In this document: piece after piece, positions 26,372-34,363 of the stretch
Position numbering within the stretch: position 1 is the first letter of the stretch
Layout of the letters: each line of letters starts with the position of its first letter
NCBI RefSeq assembly: GCF_902833085.1
Contig: NZ_CADFEB010000008.1
Coordinates: 392,283-456,282 of the forward strand
Direction of reading: 5' to 3'
Source of the DNA: Burkholderia ubonensis
GTDB lineage: Bacteria; Pseudomonadota; Gammaproteobacteria; Burkholderiales; Burkholderiaceae
Length of the DNA stretch: 64,000 nt
Program-made: the position numbers and the translations under genes
Notes under the pieces: model-generated
Seen by the model: only the letters and a program-made list of their open reading frames with translations
What the model was told of the DNA's origin: nothing
Databases searched by the model: none

Positions 26372-26689
26372 GCCTGAACGGCTGCGCGAGCCTGCATCGG
26401 CCGGGGGGAGGCGTCGCCGCCCGAATCTTCTGCACCGCCTCCGGCAGGTCGTTGAGCGTCATCCGAGCGGCGGCGCATGCACTGCGAGCTCCTTTGGGTC
26501 GGGCTACTGAATATGGAATGAAAACAAGTTGGAATAATCTCAATTGGCTTTAAAAAAATTCTGATAAGTTCGAAATTCTCATAGCATAACTGACTATATT
26601 CATCACAAACCGTCAATTCTCATCTCGAAAATTGCACAGTGTTTCGTTGCGAGGTAAAAGAACGCTTTCATTCCTTGCACGAGTCGTTG
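26372..26689. other. AT-rich left flank of the vgrG island
   Basis: About 318 bp without a gene. From ~26500 to 26640 the base composition drops sharply (for example GGCTTTAAAAAAATTCTG near 26547), in contrast to ~68% GC around it. This is either the vgrG promoter or the edge of horizontally acquired DNA. TATATT at ~26594 could be a -10 element, but no well-spaced -35 is seen. Confidence 0.4.
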
Positions 26690-29600
26690 ATGAAAAGCGA
26701 ACAAGACCATGACATGGTCGGTTTGGGCGACACCATCGACCCCGGTGGCAACGTCAGGTTGACGCTCCCCCGGTCGCATACGCTGTCCATTTCCGGCGCG
26801 GCGCTGCCGACTTATGGCGTCGACGGGCTGCCGGTATTCGTTCCGGTGCGATTGCAGGGGAAAGAAACGATCGGTCGCATCGACGAATGTCGTTATCTGG
26901 TGACGCTGCGAACCGACGACGCCTATGCGTTCTCGCCGAGCCGGACGGCTGACCTCGAACTCGACACGATGGTGGGCACCGAAGCGACCGTATTGATCGA
27001 GCTCGAAGGCAAACCGGGCCTTGTGAGCCATGCCGGACTCGGCAACATTGGTGCGGACACACGCGAAATCACGGGGCTGATCGAGGCGGCACGGCTTGCC
27101 GGTCAGGATCGTGACTCGATCCTGTATGAACTGGAGCTTCGGCCATGGCTCTATCGTGCGACGCTGACCCAAGACTGCCGCCTGTTTCAGGACATGAGCG
27201 TGGTCGAGATCACCGACGCGGTTCTCGCCCAATATCCGTACCGGGTCGACAAGCGTCTGGCCGGTGTGTCGCGCGGCATCTACCCGAAGCGGGACGTGCA
27301 GCGTCAGGCGTTCGAGACGGACTGGGCATTCCTGCAACGCCTATGGGAAGAATGGGGGATCTGGTGGTGGTTCGAGCACGACGATGGTCATCATCGCCTC
27401 GTGCTGTGCGACACGATGGGCGGTCACCTGCCGCATGACGACGCCTACGAAACGCTGCGCTATCTGCCGCCGGACGGCAAGCGTATCGACGAGGAACACA
27501 TTCATGCGCTGTCGGTGACAAGCCGGCTCACGTCCGGACGTGTCACCGTGACGGACTACGACTACACCCGACCGCATGCGAATCTGACCGCTATCGCGGA
27601 GGACCCGCGCGACACCGCGAGCGCGGACGGCGAGATCTACGATTGGGGCGATTACAGCCAGCCGCTGACCGGCGCGCAGGGTCTCGACGGCCAGCCGAAC
27701 GATACCGATGTGGAAGCGCGCCATTTCGCACGCGTGCAACTCGAGGCGAAGCGTTGTGCGGGACTACGCGCCAACGGAAAGGGCAACCTGCGCGGGCTGA
27801 CGGTGGGCCGCACCTTCACCCTGACGGGCTACCCGCAGCAGGCGGCCAACCGCGAATACGTGGTGGTGTCGTCCACGCTCGACATTGAGGAAGTGGGAGA
27901 CCGCACGGGAACCGGGCAGACCTATCGCGCCGAGGCGCAGTTTGAACTGCTGCCGGCAAACGAGCCGTTCCGGCTCGCGCGAAGCGTGCGGAAACCGCGC
28001 CTGTCCGGCCCGGAGAAGGCCATCGTCGTCGGCCCGGCCGGACAGGAGGTCTGGACGGACCAATACGGCCGGGTCAAGGTGCAGTTCGGGTGGGATCGTC
28101 ACGGCAAGCTGGACGAGCATTCCGGAATCTGGCTGCGCGTGCTGTCGCCGTGGCAGGGCATTGAGATGGGGGCGACGTTCCTCCCGCGCGTCGGTCATGA
28201 GGTCGCCGTGGAGCACTACTACGGCGACCCGGATTTGCCCGTGATCGTCGGCAGCGCCGTGAATGCGTTCCACCAACCGGCGCTGGACCTGCCGGACAAC
28301 CAGGCGGTAACGGTGCTGCGCGGCCGGGAGTTTCAAGGCACGGCGTCCGGCCATCTGGCGATCGACGATACGCAGGGACAAATCCAGACGCAGATCGCGA
28401 GCGATGCGGGTGCGTCCCAACTCAGTCTCGGGAATCTCCGGCGCATCGTGAGGAAGAAAGGCCGCGCCGATGCGCGCGGCAAGGGCTTCGAGCTGCGCAC
28501 GGATTTTTGGGGCGTGGTGCGGGCGTTGAGGGGCCTGCTCGTCACGACGGACGGCCGAGCCGGCGGCCCCGGCCACGCGAAGGATGCGCGCGAGGCGGTC
28601 GGCCGGCTCACGCAAGCGCGCGAGTTGCAGGAGAGCCTGTCCGGACTGGCGCAACGGCATGAGGCACAGCAGCTTGACGCCGACCAGAGCGACGTTGCGA
28701 AGGCCATCAAGGCGCGCAACGATGCGATTCGAGGGAAGCCGTCCGGCGGCGAACACGATTTTCCGGAGCTGGCGGAAGCCGACATGGTGCTGTCGGCGGC
28801 GGCGGGAATCAGCGTCGCGGCGGAACGCAGCGCCCATATCGCGAGCAACGAGGATGTCGCCGTGACGAGCGGCCGGCATGTGGGTCTGGCGGTCGGCCGG
28901 TCGCTGTTCGCGAGCGTGGCGAACCGGTTTTCGTTGTTCGTGCACAAGGCCGGGATGAAGCTGATTGCCGCCGCCGGCAAGGTGCGCATCGAGGCACAGA
29001 CCAATGGCATCGACATGACGGCCAAGCAGGCGGTCACGATCACGAGCACGACCGATCGCATTCATCTCCATGCAGCGAAGGAGATTGTGCTGCACGTGGG
29101 CAGTACGGAAGTGCGCATCAGCGAACGGGGCTACGTGGTGCGCACGGCCGGCGAACACACGGTCCATGCAGGCAGTCATCAGGCCGACGTTCCCCAGACG
29201 CGGCCGATGCGCTTGCCGGTCACGCCCGACAATCCGGGGCAGTTTGCCGCGCACTTTGTGTTGATGGAACACGCCAGCGGCTTCGCGCTGCCGCAGCAGC
29301 CTTACCGGATCACGCTCGACAACGGACGCGTGATCGAGGGGGTGAGTAACGAGCGTGGCGAAACGGCGCTGGTTACCGACCATGACATCACGTTCGGGAC
29401 GGTCGAACTGCTTGCGGCAAGCGACCCGGATAAGGTGATTGCGGTCAATCATGCGGCGATCGTGCGCGACATCGCGACGCCCTATACCGCCACGGCACCG
29501 AATGCCGACAAGCGGACCGCGAAAATCAGGGGCAAGACGGCGAGCACGCCGGAGCAGGGGGCAACGTCCGAGAATCAACAACCTATGTTCGCGACTTGCG

Positions 29601-30589
29601 ACCCGCTCAACTTCGGGCTGCGCTTCCATCACTTCATCAATGGGGCCAAGCAGAGCGATGTGCGAGCGAATCGGCCGCGCAACGATGTCGTGTATCCGGT
29701 GACGAAGGCTTATACGGCGGCGATCAAGGACATTCTTCGTCGCATCCAATGGGGGAGGTACAAGACGCTGGATGGTTCGGTTCCGCTTGAACTGAAGGCT
29801 GGTGTTGCAAAGGCGGTCGGCCGAGTTCTTTCTGATGCCTTGGGCGAGGGACCATTTGGTTTGCCGAAGGGCTACGCTGACGAGTCGGAGGGTGGGATGC
29901 CGCGCATCGATATTGTCAGCGCGCAGCAAGGGCAAGCCCGATACAACATGCGCCCCGATGTCAGTGCGGCGTTCTCAATCAAATATTGGGTAATAGCCGT
30001 TCAAGAAGCAGAAATCAGAAAAATTGTCGCCGCATCGGATTTTTCAGACTCCCTAGACGGCCAACTGAAGGCATTGGCCGACACGCTTTACCACGAGGCG
30101 CGGCATTGCCAACAGACGTTTTGGATGGTAGCGCTACTTCAGCAGCACGATAATGATTACGCGGCGCTGTCTCAGGTAATGAAGGTATATGAAGACAACG
30201 TGCCGCGCAAAATTTATTCAACCACAGGGAAAATACAAATCCCTGGCGATGATCGGGTTGTCGCCGGATTGCATCGAATGTTGATGTTCCACTACTACTG
30301 GATGATTTCATACATGCAAGACCAAGCGGGTGGAACTTATGTGAAACCCGATGTGCCAATTGCGCAGGCCGAAGTGTGCAAGTTGCTAAATGTGTCGCCC
30401 GAGACGGCGGCAAAGATGGTGAGTTTCGAAGAAGGCTACCGGAGCCAGTTACATGAAGAAGATGCCTATGCGTGTGCGGATGCGGTGCAGGCCTATTGGG
30501 ACCGTGGTGATCGCGCTCTTGTGTTCAACCCAGGTACATGCACAGACAAGTATGAGGCTGCCCTCAGAGCCGTTGGCGCAAGGAGTTGA
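26690..30589 (+). CDS. vgrG: Evolved VgrG with C-terminal HExxH metallopeptidase-like effector domain
   Basis: A T6SS spike protein of ~1,299 residues, about twice the length of a plain VgrG. Order: Rhs/VgrG core with the two gp27-like barrels (~20-450), the gp5-like OB fold (DQYGRVKVQFGWDRHGKLDE, PRVGHEVAVEHYYGDPDLPV), the DUF2345 beta-helix (~700-830), a transthyretin-like module (PYRITLDNGRVIEGVSNERG), then ~340 residues of unrelated sequence. That tip contains LYHEARHCQQTF (HEARH encoded at 30092-30106), an HExxH zinc-protease signature; a downstream LHEEDAY could give the third ligand. P. aeruginosa VgrG2b is a precedent for such a fusion. GC content drops over the tip. The start is uncertain (26639, 26690 and 26714 are possible). 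The 3' end overlaps the next gene by 137 bp. Confidence 0.88.
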   Translation: MKSEQDHDMVGLGDTIDPGGNVRLTLPRSHTLSISGAALPTYGVDGLPVFVPVRLQGKETIGRIDECRYLVTLRTDDAYAFSPSRTADLELDTMVGTEATVLIELEGKPGLVSHAGLGNIGADTREITGLIEAARLAGQDRDSILYELELRPWLYRATLTQDCRLFQDMSVVEITDAVLAQYPYRVDKRLAGVSRGIYPKRDVQRQAFETDWAFLQRLWEEWGIWWWFEHDDGHHRLVLCDTMGGHLPHDDAYETLRYLPPDGKRIDEEHIHALSVTSRLTSGRVTVTDYDYTRPHANLTAIAEDPRDTASADGEIYDWGDYSQPLTGAQGLDGQPNDTDVEARHFARVQLEAKRCAGLRANGKGNLRGLTVGRTFTLTGYPQQAANREYVVVSSTLDIEEVGDRTGTGQTYRAEAQFELLPANEPFRLARSVRKPRLSGPEKAIVVGPAGQEVWTDQYGRVKVQFGWDRHGKLDEHSGIWLRVLSPWQGIEMGATFLPRVGHEVAVEHYYGDPDLPVIVGSAVNAFHQPALDLPDNQAVTVLRGREFQGTASGHLAIDDTQGQIQTQIASDAGASQLSLGNLRRIVRKKGRADARGKGFELRTDFWGVVRALRGLLVTTDGRAGGPGHAKDAREAVGRLTQARELQESLSGLAQRHEAQQLDADQSDVAKAIKARNDAIRGKPSGGEHDFPELAEADMVLSAAAGISVAAERSAHIASNEDVAVTSGRHVGLAVGRSLFASVANRFSLFVHKAGMKLIAAAGKVRIEAQTNGIDMTAKQAVTITSTTDRIHLHAAKEIVLHVGSTEVRISERGYVVRTAGEHTVHAGSHQADVPQTRPMRLPVTPDNPGQFAAHFVLMEHASGFALPQQPYRITLDNGRVIEGVSNERGETALVTDHDITFGTVELLAASDPDKVIAVNHAAIVRDIATPYTATAPNADKRTAKIRGKTASTPEQGATSENQQPMFATCDPLNFGLRFHHFINGAKQSDVRANRPRNDVVYPVTKAYTAAIKDILRRIQWGRYKTLDGSVPLELKAGVAKAVGRVLSDALGEGPFGLPKGYADESEGGMPRIDIVSAQQGQARYNMRPDVSAAFSIKYWVIAVQEAEIRKIVAASDFSDSLDGQLKALADTLYHEARHCQQTFWMVALLQQHDNDYAALSQVMKVYEDNVPRKIYSTTGKIQIPGDDRVVAGLHRMLMFHYYWMISYMQDQAGGTYVKPDVPIAQAEVCKLLNVSPETAAKMVSFEEGYRSQLHEEDAYACADAVQAYWDRGDRALVFNPGTCTDKYEAALRAVGARS

Positions 30590-30640
30590 GATGCAACATC
30601 AAGCGGAAGAACAGCGTGCGATGGTGCACAGTATCCTGAA
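30395..30640. repeat. Direct repeat copy 1 (vgrG tail plus immunity-gene 5' end)
   Basis: This segment is nearly identical to 31558-31803 (offset 1,163 bp); I count only about five mismatches in the first ~235 bases. It spans the last ~64 codons of vgrG and the first ~63 codons of the following gene. It defines the unit that was duplicated. Confidence 0.85.
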
Positions 30641-31460
30641 AAATGCAATGGCGATCCTACGCGATGATAAGCCATTTGATCCGTCAGGTACCGTCTTTGG
30701 TCGCATCATCGACACCGAGCCACACTATCGATCGGAAGGGCGGCGCTATCTTTACACCAACCCGGTATCACGTTCGACGACGATTGCGCTTTCGACATTC
30801 GACGACCCCGAAGATTACAGCGCAGACCGATCGAAGGTGAAAATCGTCCCGACTGGAGTAAGAATTCTCCTTGACCCGATGATCGCTGATCTTCCCGATA
30901 CGGAAATCAAGTCCCTTCTTCAATTGGAGGATTATTGGGTGGATTCACAAGATGAAAAAAAATATGGGAATGAAATAATGGGGCGCACGCCTGATGCCCC
31001 TAACGCTCAGACGTTTCGCTACCGAGCAAAAGACATTCCCGGCAGCAAATTTCCCGTCGATGTCGAACTCTTTTATGCCAATCCGTTGGATGGGTCGTTT
31101 CCGCAGATGCTGGGCGAAATCAGAATAAGCCGGGCCTACACGATTTTGACGCCTGAAGAACGCAAACAACGTCGCCTTGAAGATCGGCAGGCAAAGCGGC
31201 AGAAATACGGGGAGATGAACCTGTGCACGGGCATGCTGTGTCCTGAGACCGGGTTATGGCAGGGATACACCAAGACCTCTAGCCCGAATCGCTTGGTGGT
31301 CCGGAAAGGGCAAAGATTTCCCATGGTCCGCACGTTGACGCATCAGGAGGAACACGAACAGCGGCGGCCTAGCGAGCTCGTAGCAGGCCAGTGGATGTGG
31401 CTGAGGGAGGAGTCCGAGCCTCCAATATGGTGGATGATTGATCCGGAATCGGCGGCATGA
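30453..31460 (+). CDS. Candidate periplasmic immunity protein, copy 1
   Basis: A 335-residue protein that starts inside the vgrG 3' end in another frame. GGAG lies 8 bases before the ATG at 30453, and this start yields a good Sec signal peptide (basic MKKMPMRVRMRCR, core PIGTVVIALLCST, cleavage after QVHA at residue 30). An alternative in-frame ATG at 30591, with AAGGAG 5 bases upstream and just after the vgrG stop, would give a cytoplasmic form. The mature part is soluble; a Cys-containing C-terminal motif (NLCTGMLCPETGLWQGY, VRKGQRFP, GQWMWL) resembles segments of T6SS-associated immunity-like proteins as I remember them. Its position directly after a toxin-tipped VgrG suggests immunity. 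Composition is low-GC. Confidence 0.75.
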   Translation: MKKMPMRVRMRCRPIGTVVIALLCSTQVHAQTSMRLPSEPLAQGVEMQHQAEEQRAMVHSILKNAMAILRDDKPFDPSGTVFGRIIDTEPHYRSEGRRYLYTNPVSRSTTIALSTFDDPEDYSADRSKVKIVPTGVRILLDPMIADLPDTEIKSLLQLEDYWVDSQDEKKYGNEIMGRTPDAPNAQTFRYRAKDIPGSKFPVDVELFYANPLDGSFPQMLGEIRISRAYTILTPEERKQRRLEDRQAKRQKYGEMNLCTGMLCPETGLWQGYTKTSSPNRLVVRKGQRFPMVRTLTHQEEHEQRRPSELVAGQWMWLREESEPPIWWMIDPESAA

Positions 31461-31557
31461 GCTGCAAGGTAGCCTAAATTCAATTTCGAAATGAGCGTAT
31501 CCATGTGAAATCCCACCTGTCGATTTTGCATGTCTAGGCATACGGGCTGTTTGAGTT

Positions 31558-31752
31558 TCGCCCGAGACGGCGGCAAAGATGGTGAGTTTCGAAGAAGGCT
31601 ACCGGAGCCAGTTACATGAAGAAGATGCCTATGCGTGTGCGGATGCGGTGCAGGCCTATTGGGACCGTGGTGATCGCGCTCTTGTATTCAACCCAGGTAC
31701 ATGCACAGACAAGTATGACGCTGCCCTCAGAGCCGTTGGCGCAAGGAGTTGA
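31558..31752 (+). pseudogene. Duplicated vgrG C-terminal tail fragment
   Basis: This 65-codon open frame repeats the last residues of the upstream VgrG (SPETAAKMVSFEEGYRSQLH through LRAVGARS and stop) with a single Glu-to-Asp change near the end. It lacks any start, the HEARH motif and the rest of the protein, so it is a by-product of duplicating the immunity gene, whose 5' end is embedded in it. Together with the following gene it is copy 2 of the direct repeat (31558-31803). Confidence 0.8.
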
Positions 31753-32623
31753 GATGCAACATCACGCGGAAGAACAGCGTGCGATGGTGCGCAGCATCCT
31801 GAAAGAGGCGATGGCGATCCTGCGAGATGACAAGCCATTCGATCCGGGAAACACAGTCCTCGGACGGGTATACGCGGCAAAACCACATCTTCCTGCTGAA
31901 GGAAAACTTTACCGTTATGTCAATCCAGTGTTACCTGACACGAGAATTGAATTTTCCACTGGTGACGATCCTCAAGATTTGAGTGCTGATCGCTCCAAGG
32001 TGAAGATCGTCCCGGCGGGCATGACGATTCGGTTAAGCCCGATGCTCGCTGGCCTACCCGACACGGAAATCAAGGAATTGCTTCAACTGGATGACTATTG
32101 GGTCGATTCAAACGGAAATCGTCACTATGAAAACGAGATACCAGGACGTCATCCTCAAACCCAAAATTTGCAAAGTTTCCGTTATAGAAATAAGGATACT
32201 CCAGGCAGTAAATTTCCTATCAATGTCACACTTTTCTACGCAAATCCGCTTGACGGATCATTTCCGCCGATGCTGACCGAAATCGAGATAAGCCGCGCCT
32301 ATAAAATTTTGACGCCCGAGGAACGCAAACAACGTCGCCTTGAAGAACGGCAGGCAAAGCGGCAGAAATACGGGGAGATGAATCTGTGCACAGGCATGCT
32401 CTGCCCTGAGACCGGGTTATGGCAGGGATACACCACGACCTCTAGCCCGAATAACTTGGTGCTCCGGAAAGGACAAAGATTTCCCATGGTCCGCACGTTG
32501 ACGCATCAGGAGGAACACGAACAGCGGCGGCCTAGCGAGCTCGTAGCAGGCCAGTGGATGTGGCTGAGGGAGGAGTCCGAGCATCCAATATGGTGGATGA
32601 TTGACCCGGAATCTGAGGCATGA
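31616..32623 (+). CDS. Candidate periplasmic immunity protein, copy 2
   Basis: A 335-residue paralogue of the preceding gene with exactly the same length. Residues 1-78 (including the signal peptide ending QVHA) and ~228-335 are nearly identical to copy 1. The middle (~79-227) is strongly diverged, for example LGRVYAAKPHLPAEGKLYRY against FGRIIDTEPHYRSEGRRYLY. This mosaic pattern implies duplication followed by diversification or import of a variant core with gene conversion at the ends. The same two start codons are available (31616, and 31754 with AAGGAG). It probably protects against a different toxin allele. Confidence 0.75.
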   Translation: MKKMPMRVRMRCRPIGTVVIALLYSTQVHAQTSMTLPSEPLAQGVEMQHHAEEQRAMVRSILKEAMAILRDDKPFDPGNTVLGRVYAAKPHLPAEGKLYRYVNPVLPDTRIEFSTGDDPQDLSADRSKVKIVPAGMTIRLSPMLAGLPDTEIKELLQLDDYWVDSNGNRHYENEIPGRHPQTQNLQSFRYRNKDTPGSKFPINVTLFYANPLDGSFPPMLTEIEISRAYKILTPEERKQRRLEERQAKRQKYGEMNLCTGMLCPETGLWQGYTTTSSPNNLVLRKGQRFPMVRTLTHQEEHEQRRPSELVAGQWMWLREESEHPIWWMIDPESEA

Positions 32624-32791
32624 GCCGAAGGGGGGCGCTTTCGAAGCATTGCTAGATTCTCCGCAAACCGCTCCACTCTTACTTAGCCGAAGTTAGATTT
32701 AAAAATGAGCGCATATCTGTGTGAAATCAACGCGGGTCCGGCGCGACGCGCGCTGAAGCAGCGCGGGAAGGGCAGCGCGCCGATCCCGGCG

Positions 32792-33244
32792 CTACGTCCG
32801 CGCAATACCGCCACCACCCCGCGCCCGCAGCGACGCATCCAGCTTGTCCAGCATCTGCCGCCAGCCGACGCCGACCCCCTTCGGCGCAAGCTCGGCCGGC
32901 ACGCGCTCATGCGTCAGCACGACCTCGCACAGGCCGTCGCGATCGAACAGTTCGATCGTGACGAGCGTTTCCTGCTGGCTCATGTACGACGAGACCCACG
33001 TGAACACCAGCTTCGACGGCCGGTCGAGAACCCGGTATTCGCCGGAGTGCACGTATTCGATGCGCGCGGAACGCATGTAGATGTGAAAGCGCCCCCCGAC
33101 GCGCGGCTCCAGCATCGCGTCGCAATGCTTCATCGTGCCGGGCAGCATCCACGCGCACAGGCCGTCCGCGTCGAGCCACGCGTCGAACACCTCGTCGCGC
33201 GACGCATGCAGCAGCTTGCGGACCGTGATCGCATTGCCGCTCAT
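32792..33244 (-). CDS. SRPBCC/AHSA1-domain protein
   Basis: A 150-residue START-like protein (ITVRKLLHASRDEVFDAWLD, LEPRVGGRFHIYM, LVTIELFDRDGLCEVVLTHE, GWRQMLDKLDASL) of the Aha1/CalC-like family, which binds hydrophobic ligands in a helix-grip fold. Its ATG overlaps the stop of the upstream ArsR gene (TCAT at 33241-33244), the very common ArsR-AHSA1 two-gene operon. The precise function is unknown; the pair often responds to small toxic organics. The last residues (ARGGGGIART) are disordered. Confidence 0.85.
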   Translation of the reverse strand: MSGNAITVRKLLHASRDEVFDAWLDADGLCAWMLPGTMKHCDAMLEPRVGGRFHIYMRSARIEYVHSGEYRVLDRPSKLVFTWVSSYMSQQETLVTIELFDRDGLCEVVLTHERVPAELAPKGVGVGWRQMLDKLDASLRARGGGGIART

Positions 33245-33609
33245 GGCTGAGGCGGCTTCCGCTTCCGTTTGCCGGCGAGATGCCGGTCGAGCGCGTCGAG
33301 CCGCTCGCTCCAGAACTCGGCGTAATGGCCGAGCCACTGCTGCGCTTCCTCGAGATTCGACGCGTCGAGCTGGCACGCATGCTCGCGCCCGCGGATTTCG
33401 CGGCGGATCAGCCCCGCCTTCTCGAGCGTCTTGACGTGCTTGGAGACCGCATTGAGGCTCACGTCGTAAGGCGCGGCCAGTTCGCCCACGGTGAGGCTGC
33501 CGTCGCGCAGCCGTTCGAGCATCGACCGCCGGGTCGGATCGGCAAGCGCGCTGAAGATGGCGTCCAGCCGGTCGGCCGAACGATCGTGTGGATTCATGGA
33601 AGCACTCAT
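33241..33609 (-). CDS. ArsR/SmtB-family repressor
   Basis: A 122-residue winged-helix regulator (DAIFSALADPTRRSMLERLR, ELAAPYDVSLNAVSKHVKTL, LEKAGLIRREIRGREH). The metal-binding ELCVCDL motif of arsenic sensors is absent, so it belongs to the non-metal subgroup usually paired with AHSA1 proteins. It may start at 33609 or 33597. It is divergent from azoR across a perfect 41-bp inverted repeat beginning 11 bp from its start, which is almost certainly its operator. Regulation of azoR as well as its own operon is likely. Confidence 0.88.
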   Translation of the reverse strand: MSASMNPHDRSADRLDAIFSALADPTRRSMLERLRDGSLTVGELAAPYDVSLNAVSKHVKTLEKAGLIRREIRGREHACQLDASNLEEAQQWLGHYAEFWSERLDALDRHLAGKRKRKPPQP

Positions 33610-33619
33610 GACGGGATTA

Positions 33620-33660
33620 TATTCAACCAAAAGGTTGACAATCAACCTTTTGGTTGAATA
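33620..33660. promoter_or_regulatory. Perfect 19+3+19 bp inverted repeat, probable ArsR operator
   Basis: The left arm TATTCAACCAAAAGGTTGA and right arm TCAACCTTTTGGTTGAATA are exact reverse complements separated by CAA. Each arm itself contains a smaller palindrome, CAACC(AAAA)GGTTG. It sits between the divergent arsR and azoR starts, so a dimeric repressor, possibly two dimers, can bind here and shut both promoters. Confidence 0.8.
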
Positions 33661-33691
33661 ACATCGGATCGGTCCTGACAGGAGGATTCCG

Positions 33692-34315
33692 ATGCTCAAG
33701 TTGCTGCAAATCGATTCGAGTCCGATGGGCGATGCGTCCATTTCGCGTCGCTTGACGCAGGAGTATGCGCGTAACTGGCGGCGTGCACATCCCGATGGGC
33801 GCGTCGTGGAGCGCGATCTGTGTCGCATCGTGATTCCGGCGATCGACGCGGCGTGGACCGCGGCGAACTTCACGCCGCCGGCCGCGCGGACCGAGCAGCA
33901 GAACGAGATGCTCGCGCTGTCGACGGCATTCACGACGGAGCTGCGCGACGCCGACGAATACGTGATCGGCATGCCGATGCACAACTGGGGGCCGTCCGCG
34001 AGCTTCAAGCTCTGGGTGGACCACATCGTCAGGCAGGGGGAGACCGTCGAAGCGACGCCGCACGGGCCGCGCGGGTTGCTCGGGGGACGGCGCGCGACCT
34101 TCATGATCGCGGCGGGGGCGCTTTACGGGCCGGACGCGGCGCGGGCGCAGCGGAATTTCATCGTGCCCTGGCTGCGAACGCTGTTCGGCTATCTGGGCGT
34201 CGAAGACGTGCGTTTCGTGATCGCGGACGGCGCGGTGGACGTGCGCACCGGTAAGGTCGATCGCACGGTGTTTCTGTCGCCGCATCTCGACGCGGTGCGT
34301 GCGCTGTTCGCGTGA
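33692..34315 (+). CDS. azoR: FMN-dependent NADH:quinone/azo reductase
   Basis: A 207-residue flavodoxin-like reductase. It has the AcpD/AzoR N-terminus (MLKLLQIDSSPMGDASISRR) that binds FMN phosphate, the flavin loop PMHNWGPSASFKLWVDHI and the FMIAAGALYG strand. The family reduces quinones and azo compounds by two-electron transfer, protecting against thiol-reactive stress. GGAGG lies 5 bases upstream of the ATG. It is divergent from an ArsR repressor across a large palindrome, so induction by a reactive organic compound through that repressor is the natural model. Confidence 0.88.
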   Translation: MLKLLQIDSSPMGDASISRRLTQEYARNWRRAHPDGRVVERDLCRIVIPAIDAAWTAANFTPPAARTEQQNEMLALSTAFTTELRDADEYVIGMPMHNWGPSASFKLWVDHIVRQGETVEATPHGPRGLLGGRRATFMIAAGALYGPDAARAQRNFIVPWLRTLFGYLGVEDVRFVIADGAVDVRTGKVDRTVFLSPHLDAVRALFA

Positions 34316-34323
34316 GCCGAGCG

Positions 34324-34356
34324 GGGCGCCGCGCAGCCGTCGGCTGCGCGGCGCCC
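34324..34356. terminator. Bidirectional terminator-type hairpin between azoR and the TonB receptor gene
   Basis: A perfect 15-bp stem (GGGCGCCGCGCAGCC / GGCTGCGCGGCGCCC) with the 3-nt loop GTC lies between the two convergent stops. It lacks a T-tract on either side, but its exact symmetry and position support a shared terminator. Confidence 0.65.
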
Positions 34357-34363
34357 GTCGGCA

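Noticed and set aside
30591..31460. Cytoplasmic start for the first immunity candidate
   Set aside because: Not excluded: AAGGAG is well placed. I preferred 30453 because it gives a convincing signal peptide with its own GGAG, preserved in the second copy.
33241..34104. Longer frame joining the ArsR gene with sequence antisense to azoR
   Set aside because: The extension crosses the palindrome and runs opposite azoR; ArsR homology begins near 33597-33609.
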